This document shows, in pieces, positions 1 to 11,907 of a DNA stretch of 64,000 bases. The DNA lies in contig JAPWDM010000004.1 of the NCBI GenBank assembly GCA_035578155.1, positions 54,625,876-54,689,875 of the forward strand. The letters are read 5' to 3'. Position 1 is the stretch's first letter, and each line of letters opens with the position of its first letter. Both the position numbers and the translations under genes were made by a program. The notes under the pieces were generated by a model. That model saw only the letters and a list, made by a program, of their open reading frames with translations. It did no database searches and was not told the origin of the DNA. This DNA is from Brachynemurus nebulosus. Taxonomy: Eukaryota; Arthropoda; Insecta; Neuroptera; Myrmeleontidae.

Positions 1-733
1 CATGTGTAAAGAAAATCTACAGTTTAGTTTTTTGAAAAAATATAATACAATTTTTACATACAACAAAGACTGTATTTGAAAGGTAATTCACCAATATTTT
101 TATTTCCTTAATTAATTTATTATGAAATTGTGTTTTAGAATTTTATTCTTTATGGAAGAAAATTTTCGTCTAATTCGCTTCGAGCCGAAAGTATAGCCAC
201 GTATATCAAATGATTATTTAACAATTTATCAGAATATTTTACTATTATAACTGAAAATATATTAAAACTGAAATTTGCTTAATAAAAGCCACACATCTGC
301 TCATTTTACCTCGAAAATGTCTGAAAATAGAATATTTTTCAATAATTAAACAAAAAAAAGCATTAGAAGTATCTTTTATGACATTTTTTTTGAAAATTTC
401 AAAAAAAAAATGAAGTTTGATAGTAGTGTTACAAATAATTTTTTTATTATTTTGTAAAATTTGATAAATAGATATCGTAATAAGTACTTTCCTTGAATAA
501 ATCAAACAAGTATTTTAAAAAAAATACTTTTTCTTAAAGAAAATAGTAACATTTTGTACAAATGCCGTCCTGATAAACTAATATATTTGTCCACCTTGAG
601 CGCTGCAGTCGATTTTTGTATCACCTCCAGGCAAAAGCTCATAGCGAATACACATTTTTGAAATATTCTTTTGAATTTTATAACTCAATCATAACAAATA
701 AAATCTACGTAAAAAGATCTAATTGACCTGTTT
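1..733. other. AT-rich DNA, nothing recognised
   Basis: Very AT-rich sequence with many A and T runs. I see no coding signal, repeat boundary or RNA gene. The short open frames here are low complexity. Confidence 0.5.
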
Positions 734-1260
734 TTAGCGAATTTCCAGAATAGAATTAAGCTATTACAGCCACTGTCATAACGCGACCTGAGCCCGGGAC
801 TATGGCAGAAATTTGTTTTGAGATCCCTAGAAACCGAAATCAAGTTCCAAACCGTTGGACCAGTTCGTTAACCAGGCACGTCCGATGCCTTAAACATGTT
901 CTTTTTGGCAATTATCTTGAAAAAAATTAGTTTTTTCCCAAAATTTCCCCTTATCCAAAAATTTTTGCGATATTTTTTATACCATTGAAACAAGGAGAAA
1001 AAATCACACCGAAAATGTCTTTAAACTATTATTCTATGTCAACTAGTTGCCGAGATTCGATGCCCAGAACCTCGAAAAATGAGTTCATGTCCGTATTTGC
1101 CAAAATTTGAAAGAATTTCGAAATTTTTTTACGCCTTTCCAAAGTATGGAAAAATCAAATAAGATAGGCTTTTAAACCATTTTCCTATGTTAGCAGATTT
1201 TTGAGAAAAATAACTTAAAAATAACCATATTCACTATATGTTATTCAGACTGTGATCGTT
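734..1260 (+). repeat. Dispersed repeat family A, copy 1
   Basis: This copy opens with TTTTTAGCGAATTTCCAG and a GCTATTACAG block. It continues through CGTTAACCAGGCACGTC and CTATGTCAACTAGTT to TGTGATCGTTGTGTCGTA. The same ordered blocks recur at 9,868-9,990, 20,333-20,510 and 23,388-23,760, and in part at 59,273-59,731 and 3,705-3,900. It has no coding capacity. The superfamily is unassigned; another terminus of the family reads GTTATGCAGATGCTGCGACA. Confidence 0.6.
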
Positions 1261-1329
1261 GTGTCGTATAGATAGACTGTGACTATATAACTGTTTATAG
1301 TTTAAAAGACTATGTTTTTATAGTTTAAA

Positions 1330-1415
1330 AGATATACTCAATTAAGTTTTATTGTATTGACGAATCAAATGTCTATCATTGTAGACTAATTTTGATAAAT
1401 AAATTATTATTATTA
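1330..1415 (+). repeat. 3' tail of an (ATT)n-ending LINE
   Basis: The sequence GATAAATAAATTATTATTATTATT resembles the (ATT)n tail of L2/Daphne-type LINEs, such as the one ending at 8,884. The tail is cut by the element at 1,416-3,079. On the far side of that element the (ATT)n resumes at 3,080, which fits insertion into the tail. Confidence 0.45.
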
Positions 1416-3078
1416 TTTTTTTTTTTTTTTTTTTTTTTTACTTAAAATTGGGGTACTGCTGCCGGTGAATGGCGCGGTCAGCAGCACCCGGCGGCATCGC
1501 CATCTATGGGCATGCGCCGCCAAAACGAGAAAAAACGATAAAAACAACACATAAAGACAGGAACACATAAATGCAATAGACAAAGGACAAACATACATAT
1601 AATACAATTCAACGATGGACCCTGCCATCCCAGGGCTTCATAACGAGCGGACAGTCCTTGGTGGCGGTACGCTAAGTACTAGCCAGAACGTCCGGTCACC
1701 AAGGACTGAAAACCAACGATGAAACTCCGAGGTGTAAAGGGCCTCGGAGTGGAGAATACTGGGTAAAATATCATAATCAGATCAGATAAGAACATCACAA
1801 TAACATCACAAAGAAAGAGTAAGAAGGAAATCTTATTACGTCACTGGGGAGCCACAGGCCGACCAGTACCGCAATAAGTAGTTAAAAACAAAACCGCTGC
1901 CCACCAACAGCAAGCCCACAGCGGCACAATAAAATATCACAGATAAGAATAAAAAAAAAATGATGTACCACCTCGGGTGGAAAAGGCCCTCAGTGGTACA
2001 TCGTTAAAACAAAACGGATTAAACACAATCTTATTAAAAAATAAAAACAATATCACAGATTTCAAAAATTTCTTGCTCTGTGACACGATTCCGCTCCCCA
2101 TAGTCTCGACAGTTCCGAAATGGCTTCGTCAACACCTAGGAACTCACATGTGTAGGGACAGTGACATCTGATTACTGAGCAACATGTACTGTTCTGTCAG
2201 ATAACTGATTACTGGGTACATGTGCCGTTCTGTCAGATGTCGGGGTCAACCTACACGGGAGACCGGTACGATGACTAGGCCACGTTCGTCCGAGTCGAGG
2301 CTACAGAGAACGGGACAATGCCACAGAGTATCACAGAGCCAACATCTGACCTGTGTTCGTATCACTTCGACGGGGCGGAAACCGCCATATCAACGCCCAC
2401 GAACGCATCCGTACAAGGGACAACGACGTCTCCTTACTGGGCGAGCTCGCTCAAGCTGTTCGGGCAGACGTCGACTCGCACGCGTGGCCGATGAGAACGA
2501 GTGCGTCGAGAGCCGCATTCCTACCCATCGAAATGACAAGAACAAGGCCAGGGAAATATCACAGCAACAAAAAATTAAAATAATACCAACGAAGGCGTGA
2601 AAACCCTAGTTGGCATAACAAATATCACAGATATAACATAATCACAGATCAGCAAAACCAGAAATCACAGATAAAATATCACGCTTTTCGACTCGTCTGA
2701 CGCGATTCACGAACAAACGCAAACATGCCCATACCAGCTACTACATTCCCATCCGTCAGTCATTGAGTATATGTCAGCCCCAATTCGCAACAAAACACAA
2801 TCTGTACGTTCGGTGAAGTTTCGCTCAATACGGGAATGCTACACTGTCGATCCTACGACATTCATCCTTGTCGAAAATTTTGATCCGGCATCTTTTGTGA
2901 AAACAGTGGTACCTCGAGAAGGAAAGGTGCCGATCTTGGGTAGTCAGAGGCTAATGGAATCCGAAGGTTACTGTATTGCGCATAAACTACCCCTGGAACC
3001 CTTAGCCTCCTTGACACCAATGGGGGATAAATATCCCTCACGGGTGCCAAGGGCAGCTGCTATAGGTGTCCTCACCAC

Positions 3079-3079
<1 letters not shown>
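1416..3079 (-). mobile_element. Non-autonomous derivative of the I-clade LINE
   Basis: Read on the minus strand, this starts with GGTGGTGAGGACACC, the same 5' end as the full LINE at 43,778. The first roughly 210 bp match that LINE's 5' leader. It then skips ORF1 and ORF2 and continues into a 3' region shared with the copy at 23,983-25,506. It ends with the LINE 3' block (complement of GGCAGCAGTACCCCAATTTTA) and a 24-nt poly(A), seen as poly(T) at 1,416-1,439. Repeated CTGTGATAT motifs are typical of the family's 3' UTR. It has no real ORF, so it must borrow the LINE machinery. It is flanked on both sides by (ATT)n. Confidence 0.75.

Positions 3080-3131
<52 letters not shown>
3080..3131. repeat. 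(ATT)n microsatellite
   Basis: A run of ATT units directly abuts the 5' end of the LINE derivative. It matches the (ATT)n at 1,404-1,415 on the other side and is probably the target LINE tail plus a target duplication. Confidence 0.85.
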
Positions 3132-3136
<5 letters not shown>

Positions 3137-3162
3137 TATTACAAATTGAGAATATTTTTATT

Positions 3163-4134
3163 AGGGTTCCAAAGAAAAATCTGTAAACTCTCGTAGCTCA
3201 TGAGATTTGTACATTCTGCATGTACATTCTACAGACTGGGATTTCAATTAATAAATAGCAAGGACAAAAATTAGTAATTGAAAAGTGGAGATGAAAATTT
3301 TTTCTCGACATGTCACATCGTGTTGGATATAATGTGAAAGGGCTAAGTGAAGTTGAGATTCCTTTTACTATTTTTCGTAATTTCTTAAATTTTTTTTACA
3401 CCGTCTTAAAGAGCAAAAAGCCACATAAGACAGGTTTTTCAACCTTTATCCTATGTAAGAGGATTTTCGAGAAAAAAACATTTTCATTCTTATGATGAAG
3501 TGGGTATCTTTATAAGCTCTCTGTATCTACATTCTGCTTGTAAATAATAAACAAATATGGAATACCATAAAGTAACGCTCAAATCTATTAATATGCATAC
3601 TATTTATCTATATATTATAGTAATCAATATTATTAGGATATAATATTTCAAATATTTGCACACATATTCTTTTAAAAATGGTTGTATATATAGTATGTAT
3701 AAATACCCCTATGGCAGCATCCTGCATAACAGCGAATTTCCAGTAATGAAAATTATATTTCCTCGAAAATCCGCATACATAGGACAGTGGCTCAAAAAGT
3801 ATCTTCTGTGATTTTTTCCGCTCTTTGCCATGATGTAAAAATAATTCCGGAAACCTTTTGCATTGGCTGTAATAGCTGAATTTTTTATTTAGAAATTTTC
3901 TAAAAGCTTAAAAAATTTCTAAAAATAGTACCTACACCATTTTTAAGAAAAAATTTTTATAAAATACAGTTTGATGGACTGACTGTCGTTCTTACTTTTC
4001 ACTGTCCAGTTTTTATTTTTTTTATTCTTAATTTTTTAGTTTTAACTTTTATTTTATTTTATATTTTTTCTTTTTGTCACATATTAATTGAAAATTTAAG
4101 ATAAGAAAGTTTCGATATCTTTCTTTGGAACCCT
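3163..4134. mobile_element. Possible MITE with 15-bp TIR
   Basis: AGGGTTCCAAAGAAA at 3,163-3,177 is exactly reverse-complementary to 4,120-4,134. The interior is non-coding and contains a family A terminus in reverse at 3,705-3,900 (ATACCCCTATGGCAGCATCC...). Internal blocks such as CCTATGTAAGAGGATTTTCGAG echo family A. No clear target duplication was found. The element may be a composite rather than one unit. Confidence 0.35.
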
Positions 4135-5090
4135 CACAAACGTTGAACCCGCTCCCGGGTATTAGCACAGACATGTATATACAAAATATACATGTATAAT
4201 GTATATAAATGCATGACAGATGTATCTACATAGTACACTGTTTATGAGTTCAATATTTCAGATGTTTCTAATAGTCTAAGCTCCGACAACAAAAAATCAT
4301 ACATGATAAAACACCTCAAATTAAAATAGCTAAATCGATAGTAACTAATGCCGGCAATAGAAAATACTCGACAGACCTTTGAATTTTTGTTAAGTACTAT
4401 TTTTAAATGATTTTTGAAATGGCCGAAAAAAAACTCAATCTACCTTACCTAACACCTTGTTGAAATTCACATATAGCAAGTTTATATAATTAATAATAAA
4501 ACTTCTTCTAACTAGTGAAATTTGTAGACAATCTTACCTTACATAACACCCAAATTTATTTATTATTTTTTTTTTTAAGTGAAACTTTTAGACATTACCA
4601 ATCTATTAAAATTTGTCTGTCTGGAAAATTTTGTTTAATAATGCCTAAAAGGAATTGTACTCTGGAATAATTTAATAATAATTTAATAAAGAATTTAATT
4701 TAACAAACTTAGCTGTATTTTTTTTAAAACCGGGTAAATTGTAATAGATATAAGAGGTCCCAAACTTAATTTTAGGAATAAAAAAAAAACATACTTCTAA
4801 AGATAACATTACTTGAAACAGCTATCAGTTTCATGCGTCCAGGCTGAATATTTGAGATGAAGTACGGCATGGTTAATAACGGTTTTTTAATGTTAATGGT
4901 TTAACATGGTTAATAACGGTTACAGACCAATTTAATACGTAGATAATAACAAAAATTTTTAATTAAAACAAAAAAGTCCTAGGTGTTATGTGAGGTAATT
5001 TTGCATAAAATTTTTACTAATTAAAATAGGTCTGTCAGACATTAATTAACAAAATATGTTAGACAGACCGATCCTTCAGTTAAATATATA
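4135..5090. other. AT-rich DNA, nothing recognised
   Basis: There is no coding signal. A small direct repeat, CATGGTTAATAACGGTT, occurs at about 4,869 and 4,905. Confidence 0.5.
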
Positions 5091-7088
5091 CAGGTGTCCC
5101 AAAAGTCAACGAAATATCTTGGAGGGATGATAGACCTGCTCATGCCTGACCAGAATATCAAAATATTGTCTGGTAAAATATCGCTGGATTTCAAGATATT
5201 GACACTTTTATGAATTTCGGGAAGATAGACAATTTTGATCAGATTTTCGAGTACCACAGCTACAAGACTAGATTTTTCGAATTCTAATTTTTATTACGCA
5301 ACCCTGAAGAGTCCTTTTGTAGATAACAATCCAAAGTAAGGGTAATGTACCTGCAACCTTAGAAAAAAATAATCTTTTTTACCGATTCATAAATAATTAT
5401 TTTTTATGAGCTAAGTTTGACTCTTCATGCTGTAAAAGAAATGTACCACCTTTCCCGGGCAAGTTATGTTAAAAGATTGCTCATTTATTGTAGTTTTAAA
5501 AATGGTCAAAAATTTGTTTCTCTTTATTTTAGAAAAAAAGATATTGCTATTTTACTGCAAAAAAATGTCATATTGAAATTATTTCAATAATTACTTTCAA
5601 ATTATTTCAATTATCTGCAGACACTTTTATGCCTGCGTAAACCGAAGATAGATGATGACCAAAGACAGAAAGTAGACAGATAGTAGATTTACATTGGTTA
5701 GAGTGAGATTGATAGTGACAAAACAAAATAGGAATTCGAATGAAAATATTTACATATTAAAGTAGGTACGGATATTTATTTGAAATTAAACATAACATTG
5801 GAAATCAACGAATGTGTTCAAATTGTCTACCGCGAAGTCGAATGTGGGCGCGGTATCTTATTGAAAAAGATCTTTTTATTCGTCTTGCACATTTTGCAAA
5901 ATTTAGTTATTGTGCACATTCACTAATGCGATGACTTAGCTCATTTAAATTGTTTATTGGTTTTGCATAGACTTTCTTTTTTAAGCTATCCCACTAAAAA
6001 AAAGTCTAGTGGATTTAAATCGGGAAACCGAAGTGGTCACAATACGGAACCAAGACGACCGATTCATTTCTGAGGATAAGCTTGGATTGAAAATTTTTTT
6101 AATTCACGTACATAACGAGCTGGACAGTCATCATTTTGGAACCACCCTACTCCGCGTGTAGTCAAAGGAACATTTTCCAAAAGATTAGGGAGTTAATTTT
6201 CTAAAAAAAAATGATAAATTTCTCCAGCTTTATAGCCAATTTAAAAGGATCTATTATTTCGCCGCTCAAGATTCCGATTCACAAATTTACCCTAAAATGA
6301 TATTGTGACCCTTCTTCTTGTAATTGAATGTGGATTTTTGATCGCATAACTATGAAGATTTTGAATCTATGAATCCACCCTTTTTGAAAGTGCCTACATT
6401 CGTCCATAAAATTTTATCTAAGAATTCTGGGTTTTCTCTGAGATCTTGTAACATACTTCGGCAAAATTTGACATGATTAGCGTAGTCACGAGGAAGCAAC
6501 ATTTGCACACCAATGTAAATCTACGACCTGTCCACTTTCTGTCTTCGGTCATCATTTATCTTCGGTTTCCGCAGGCATAAAAGTGTCTGCAAGTAACTGA
6601 AATAATATGAAAGTAATTATTGAAATAATTTCAAAATGACATTTTTTGCAATAAAATAGCAATATTGTTTTCTAAAGTAAAGCGAAGCAAATTTTAGATC
6701 ATCTTCAAAACTACAATAAATGAGCAATCTTTTAACATAACTTGCCTGGGTAAGGTGGTACATTTCTTTTACAGCATGAAGATTCAAACTTAGCTCATAA
6801 AAAAAATTATTTATGTAAAATTATTTAGGTAAAAAAGATTAATTTTTCCCAAAATTATAGGTATATTAACCTTACTTTGAATTGTGATCTACAACAGGAC
6901 TCTTCAGGGCTGCGAAATAAAAATTAGAATTCAGAAAATCTAGTCTTGTAGCTGTGGTACTTGAAAATCTGATCAAAATTGTCGATTTTCCTGAAATTCA
7001 AAAAAGTGTCAATATCTTGAAAACCAGCAATATTTTACCAGACAATATTTTGATATTCTGGTCAGGCATGAGCTGGTCTGTCATCCTG

Positions 7089-7090
<2 letters not shown>
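5091..7090 (-). mobile_element. Mariner-like DNA transposon with about 560-bp TIRs
   Basis: The left end CAGGTGTCCCAAAAGTCAAC follows TATATA, the usual form for TA-targeting IS630/Tc1/mariner elements in insects. About 560 bp of the left side (5,091-5,690) reappears in reverse complement at about 6,520-7,090. Shared blocks include CAGGCATGAGCWGGTCTRTC, TGAGCAATCTTTTAACATAA and CAGGCATAAAAGTGTCTGC. The centre carries a decayed transposase on the minus strand. The outermost roughly 36 bp of the right TIR are missing and are replaced by the (AT)n at 7,091. Arm divergence is several percent with indels, so the copy is not recent. Confidence 0.75.
5790..6520 (-). pseudogene. Mariner-like transposase relic
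   Basis: Reading the minus strand in switching frames shows, in order, a segment like the family's FLxNILFTDEATF motif (here ILWTNVGTF, so the first catalytic Asp is lost), WFQNDDCPARYV (matching the family's QDGAPAH block with the second Asp kept), GRLGSVL and PDLNPLDFF. Then comes a C-terminal helix ending in ISECAQ. This order is that of the insect DD-E transposases of the IS630/Tc1/mariner superfamily. There are several stops and frameshifts and the N-terminal DNA-binding part is absent, so it is inactive. The call rests on motif order only. Confidence 0.7.

Positions 7091-7175
<85 letters not shown>
7091..7175. repeat. (AT)n microsatellite
   Basis: A pure AT dinucleotide run of about 85 bp lies exactly where the right terminus of the mariner-like element should be. 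Confidence 0.95.
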
Positions 7176-7177
<2 letters not shown>

Positions 7178-7627
7178 ATGTGAGTTTTTTGAGAGTTTCC
7201 ATTTTTATTACAACCAAATTTTTATGATAGAAATGGTACTGGAAACGTTTCTTTTCTTGGATGTAATGGAAATGTAACCAACCCAAACACTATCGGTTAA
7301 AGTAGCCTCAAGTACATATGCATATTTTTACCGCCTAACTGATAAATTAAAAAAAAATAAAAAAATTAAACCTGAATAAAAAATTTTTTTTGCTCATTTA
7401 TGTTATTAATTAATGCATTAGATCAGTTTTATCGAAAAATTAATATATAGTCTCATTTAAAAATCGATAAGTTTGTATCATAGCTCGAAAACCATAAGAG
7501 CTATAAAGCTCCTGACTATAGCAATCGGTTGCCTCCGTCGATATCTACAACTCTTATTTTAACAATTTTTCGATTAAATAAACGGTTTGGCTGTAACAAA
7601 AATGGCAACTCTCGAAAAACTCACACA
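7176..7627. mobile_element. About 450-bp MITE between two (AT)n runs
   Basis: The left edge (GTGAGTTTTTTGAGAGTTTCC then ATTTTTATTACAACCAAA) is reverse-complementary, with a few mismatches, to the right edge (GGCTGTAACAAAAATGGCAA then CTCTCGAAAAACTCAC). This gives TIRs of about 45 bp. The interior is non-coding. The (AT)n on both sides fits insertion of a TA-targeting element into one longer (TA)n run. Confidence 0.55.

Positions 7628-7709
<82 letters not shown>
7628..7709. repeat. (AT)n microsatellite
   Basis: A pure AT dinucleotide run of about 82 bp borders the preceding MITE. Confidence 0.95.
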
Positions 7710-7711
<2 letters not shown>

Positions 7712-8040
7712 TGTTCTGCCATTCAAACTGTTAACACGTATTTGTTCGTGGTTAATTTTAAGTAAATAAATTACATATTTAAATTGAAGTAAAATTTTCC
7801 AGCGATTTTAATATTTGATTTAAGTATTGGTGAAATAAACAGATTTTATGGTTCAACTGTAACATTTTTATAAGTGTATAGACAGATAACAATTAAATGC
7901 CTTACATCTAGAAACACACAATCGACGTAATCAGTCGTGGGCCAGTGCCTTAGGCATTCAAAACTCAAGTAGACTAATTACAATCCAAGTAGATTATCTT
8001 CCAGTTCAAATGTGCTATCGGTTATAATTATACCTAGTTT

Positions 8041-8836
8041 TTTCTTTTTGTTAATTTGTTTTTTTTTTTTTTTTTGTCAAAATGGATTCCTTAGAAAAGA
8101 AATTTGAATCATTATTAATGAAAATGGATGCTATGAATGCTAATATAATAGAAAATAACAATAAAACCGCAAGTATTTTAAGTGAACTCCAAACTGTTAA
8201 AGAAGAAAACAAAGCATTAAAAAAGAAATTGTGATGTTAAATTCTCGTTGTGATAAGTTTGAAACTGAAGTGAAAAAAAGGAATTTAATTTTTGATTTAC
8301 CTCTGTCGTATCAAACTAAATAAATCGTATCAAATTAAGTAAATCATTTATTCTTGGTTGGCACTCTCTACTCATACAGTAGAAAATGTTTTCTATCTGG
8401 ATTGGGATTGGCCGGACAGGTTGTTTCACTTGAGCAACTACTGGAAATTTCTGACGACATTACAAGGATTAAAAAAATTCATTATTTTGTTAAATCACTT
8501 TTGTGTACCAGAGCGTTTGTTCTCAACGAATAAACAATTAATATAATGTAGACCCAAAAAAGTTTCAAGAGGTTCGGTTAGATTTGAGTAACAATATGTA
8601 TCTAGTTAGATTAGGATATTTTACCTCTTATTCTATTTATTTCTTTAAGCATTATATCTTATATAATCTCTTTTTTTGTTAATTTTGCGAATACCATATC
8701 TTTCATAATATATTAATATCGTATTTTAATAATTAATAACTTATTGATTTATGCAATTTTGTTGAATTAACGTATTTGTGTAAATTGGAAAACAGGACCA
8801 TTTGTATGGAAACTATTTTCCTATAACATATAAATA

Positions 8837-8884
<48 letters not shown>
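8041..8884 (+). mobile_element. Internally deleted LINE with (ATT)n tail
   Basis: The copy has a T-rich leader, the start of an ORF1 (8,082 onward), and then from about 8,330 a LINE 3' region. The 3' region ends with GGACCATTTGTATGG, an ATTTTCCTATAACAT block and an (ATT)n tail at 8,838-8,884. This 3' end style is typical of L2/Daphne-like LINEs in insects. The RT and endonuclease are missing, so the element joins its 5' and 3' parts directly. Up to about 170 bp of leader may lie upstream of 8,041. Confidence 0.6.
8082..8234 (+). pseudogene. LINE ORF1 N-terminal coiled-coil remnant
   Basis: ATG at 8,082 opens a 50-residue frame rich in Leu, Lys, Glu and Asn with heptad-like spacing (MDSLEKKFESLLMKM...). 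This is the usual coiled-coil start of LINE ORF1 proteins. A frameshift at about 8,225 ends it at TGA 8,232-8,234. The other frame carries on with a KRNLIF-type segment that normally follows the coiled coil. It is truncated and non-functional. Confidence 0.6.
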
Positions 8885-8886
<2 letters not shown>

Positions 8887-9867
8887 GGCTATTTCTCTAC
8901 TAATTGGAAAATTTTGATACAAAACTGTCCCAAGCATATTTTTCTTAAATATTAAGAAAATATGTAAATACAATGGAAGGCATTAATAAATGAAATGTGT
9001 ACCTTAAAAAAGCTTACCAATTATCCTCTTTATTTGTGAATTATGGACGATTTTATGAAAAATCGCGACAAAGAACTGAAGAAAGAACATACTTTCGTCG
9101 AATAGAAGCAATCAAAATCTTTGTTTTTATTTATTATAACTTTTAGAATCTATATTACGTACGAATAAATTAAAAATTTCTAAGAAAATTAAACATTATA
9201 ATGAATTTTCTTAATGCTATAGGACGTTTGTCATTAAAATCAAATTTTTGGTTAAATTACCTTTTTAGGTAGCTGAACTTATAACTCTAAAGTCATAAAA
9301 TTATATATTATAAAATTAATATTAGAACAAGAAAAATACTACCTTCTACTAACTTATTTCGCTATGAAATGACAGCGGACTGTTTGTTAGGGGACTGATA
9401 TTTTACATAGAAAGTTTCCTAGCATAAAATCATTTTAAATCTATTCAATTTTAAGGGGTAGGCGTGATAGTATAAATGCTAAGTAATTATTTTATAAATT
9501 TGTTGTAACTTAATAACTTAAAACAATAGAAAAATTGTTTAGCAGGGGACTGTTACAACTGTTACTGGGGCTCAGACGTGTAGTTAACTTACAAATGCAG
9601 CGGTGACAGTGAACAAAATGATGTCAGCGCGCTTAACTCTGCAACCCAACGAACTTCACACCCATTGCGTTCCGTTTAATGATATAAACAATCGCGCGAA
9701 TGCACAGTGTGATTTCAGTACCATTATCAAATTATAACAGGGGACTGTTCAAAAAATTTGTGGACAACATTTGATTACTGGTTTTTTAATGAAATGTTAT
9801 TTTAAAAATATGATTGCGTTTTACAAAGATACTTACACTATTCTAGTATTATTCACATTTTTTTTTA
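8885..9867. other. AT-rich DNA, nothing recognised
   Basis: There is no coding signal. The motif AGGGGACTG recurs at about 9,397, 9,543 and 9,738 without a regular period. A less AT-rich patch at 9,590-9,700 has no open frame of note. Confidence 0.5.
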
Positions 9868-9987
9868 GCGAATTTCGAAAACTCGAAATTCAGCTATTAC
9901 AATAGGTGTCATGACGCAATCTGAGTCCGGGACTATGGCAGAAATCTGTTTTGAGGTCCCTAGAATACGAAAATGATATTCACTAAA

Positions 9988-9990
<3 letters not shown>
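9868..9990 (+). repeat. Dispersed repeat family A, copy 2 (fragment)
   Basis: TTTAGCGAATTTCGAAAAC, AGCTATTACA and GGGACTATGGCAGAAATYTG match copy 1 at about 740-830. It breaks off at the (AT)n that hosts the Gypsy element. Confidence 0.6.

Positions 9991-10031
<41 letters not shown>
9991..10031. repeat. (AT)n microsatellite, left target flank
   Basis: An AT run is interrupted by the Gypsy insertion and resumes at 20,282. Confidence 0.9.
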
Positions 10032-10035
<4 letters not shown>

Positions 10036-11540
10036 ACATTCTTGTACTTATTTTTAACTAAAACATTCAAATTTCTCTCAAATTTTAGTTTCTAAGATAC
10101 ATTACAATGTATCCCATTTTGCTGTGATTCGATTTACTCTAACATACATACGGTAATTTCATATCTGTCATTAAAAATTATTCACAGTAATTTTTTTTTA
10201 TCTTAAGTTGGTAGACATTCATTTTACGTCTTTGGCGGTATTTGATCCGTATAAATTTGATTGCAGCTACAGATCTATCTTTCATTCCAATTTTATATTT
10301 CATATATTATATTTCTCGTAAGGACAATTCAGGTACGTAAATAAATTTTTGTTCCTTTATTGTAATTTAACTTCGTTTAATCATGGCTCATTGTGTTTTG
10401 CAATTTTTTTTTGTGTGGATTCTAACCTGACGATTGTGTGTTTAATTTTCATTGTTTCTAAAAGTGAATTCTGTGTTCAGGCTCTCCCCTTTGGACCCTT
10501 TTTGTTTTAAATTCAATGGGAAAAAGTTGAGTAATCTTCTACGTTAATTATGAACAAAATTTCTACATCCTGGTAACCCATCTTCAGTGTTAATGGTGAT
10601 CAAAATTTCTACATGCCGGAAAACAACTTCCAACGTTAAGCTTGAACAAGATTTCTACATGTCGATACACAATATTCTACGTTAATTACGAACTGATGTC
10701 TACATTAATGGACCCCAACGTGGATTTTCTTCATTTATTTTGAGTGTTCGCTATACATCTACCCGGCCTGAATTCAAGATGAGTAACTTTTTTCAATTTT
10801 TTGGGTAACGCTAACACGTGTTACAATACTTAAATCTATGCTATCTGTGATTGGGAAAACTTTTCTTTTGTTGCTATAACTTTTTCTTACTAACGTTTCA
10901 TAATTAACTTACCGTACTTGCTTTTAATTAATTTTGTGTTTTACTAAATTCAGTAGTTTGTTAAATTTCATAAGATTACTAGTTCTAACAAGTTCACTAA
11001 TTTTTCTATTCGCTTATTTATAATTTTCTTACTTAATTATTACAGGAGATGCTATGAGTTGTGATATCTTTTTATTATTATGTCAATTTTATCATTTTTT
11101 TTTCTAACTTAAAATTTCTTATCTTTAAACAGCTTTTAGCAACTTCAGTCAATTAACTCTATTAATAACACTCTCTTGTTATTTAAATTGCCTATGTATA
11201 CCTTTATCTTTTTATAATTTGCCTTATATCTGTATCAATTGTATTAATCTATTACACGGTTCAATCATAATCCACGCAATAACTTAACGTATTTATTTCA
11301 TCTATGAGCTAAGCCGGATGCAAAGGTACTATGTATGAAATTAACAGAAGAAAAAAACAAATTTTAATATAAAATAAAATTAAAACTAAAACAAAAAAAA
11401 ATTGTACCTGAATTTAATTTTTAATAAATTGTGAACTATATCTGAAATTTTCAGTTTTTTTAATATTTACCTGCGCCAAATTTTTTGTTTATTTCAGCAG
11501 TTTTAATAAAAATTTATTTTTTAACTACCTTTTCGTAATA
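10032..11540 (+). repeat. 5' LTR
   Basis: It begins TGTTACATTCTTGTAC and ends GTAATA, giving short imperfect inverted ends. It is identical by eye to 18,772-20,281 except for one T. If the promoter at 10,250-10,287 is right, U3 is about 250 bp and R about 80 bp, since AATAAA lies at 10,339-10,344. That leaves an unusually long U5 of nearly 1.2 kb. Confidence 0.93.
10250..10287 (+). promoter_or_regulatory. LTR core promoter (TATA plus Inr)
   Basis: TATAAAT at 10,250 is followed about 32 bp later by TCATTC at 10,282-10,287, an exact match to the arthropod initiator TCAKTY. The spacing is that of a normal core promoter. The same pair occurs in the 3' LTR. Confidence 0.5.
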
Positions 11541-11547
11541 AAATATA

Positions 11548-11571
11548 TGGCGCTCCAACTACGGGCTCGAA
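11548..11571 (+). promoter_or_regulatory. Primer binding site, tRNA-Lys-like
   Basis: TGGCGCTCCAACTACGGGCT followed by CGAA starts seven bases after the LTR. It reads as the complement of a tRNA 3' end (GCGCCA) with a TTCGA T-loop. It resembles tRNA-Lys with one extra base in the acceptor part. The tRNA identity is tentative. Confidence 0.6.
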
Positions 11572-11907
11572 ATGATTGAACTGTCTTTTAGATTAATTAT
11601 CTATTGTAAAACTTTTGTTTGTATTTTATAATAATATTGAATCTTTTCTAGGTAAGCCTTGAATTGTGAGCCTGGTTTGTTTACGAGAAAAACCTGTATT
11701 GACTACGTATCTTTTCTACGTTTTGGTGATATTTTACGAAGATAGAATTCGAGTTTGGATTTTAATTAAGTAACAAATTATCTACATTTGAGTAAGTGAT
11801 TTTTAATTTTTTCCTTATCTCTCCTCTCTGTTCCCTTATCTTGAAGTTTTTGATTATTTTGTCTGTCTGTTTGTCTATACGTGACTGTTGAATTGACGAG
11901 TAGTACA
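11572..11907 (+). other. Gypsy untranslated leader
   Basis: This is AT-rich sequence between the PBS and the first gag ATG with no coding signal. The packaging signal is expected here, but nothing specific is visible. Confidence 0.5.

Noticed and set aside
2220..2600. 126-residue frame shared with 24,364-24,711 (minus)
   Set aside because: It is antisense to the conserved 3' region of the LINE derivatives; similarity reflects element copies, not a protein.
2771..3196. 141-residue plus-strand frame ending in poly-Ile
   Set aside because: It is the antisense of the LINE 5' leader running into (ATT)n; the same sequence is non-coding at 43,778-43,990.
7089..7286. Open frames of alternating Tyr-Ile through (AT)n, here and at 7,529, 20,266, 22,431, 23,706, 40,408, 41,294, 42,212 and 59,361
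   Set aside because: Dinucleotide repeats without stop codons give these frames; no flanking coding signal.
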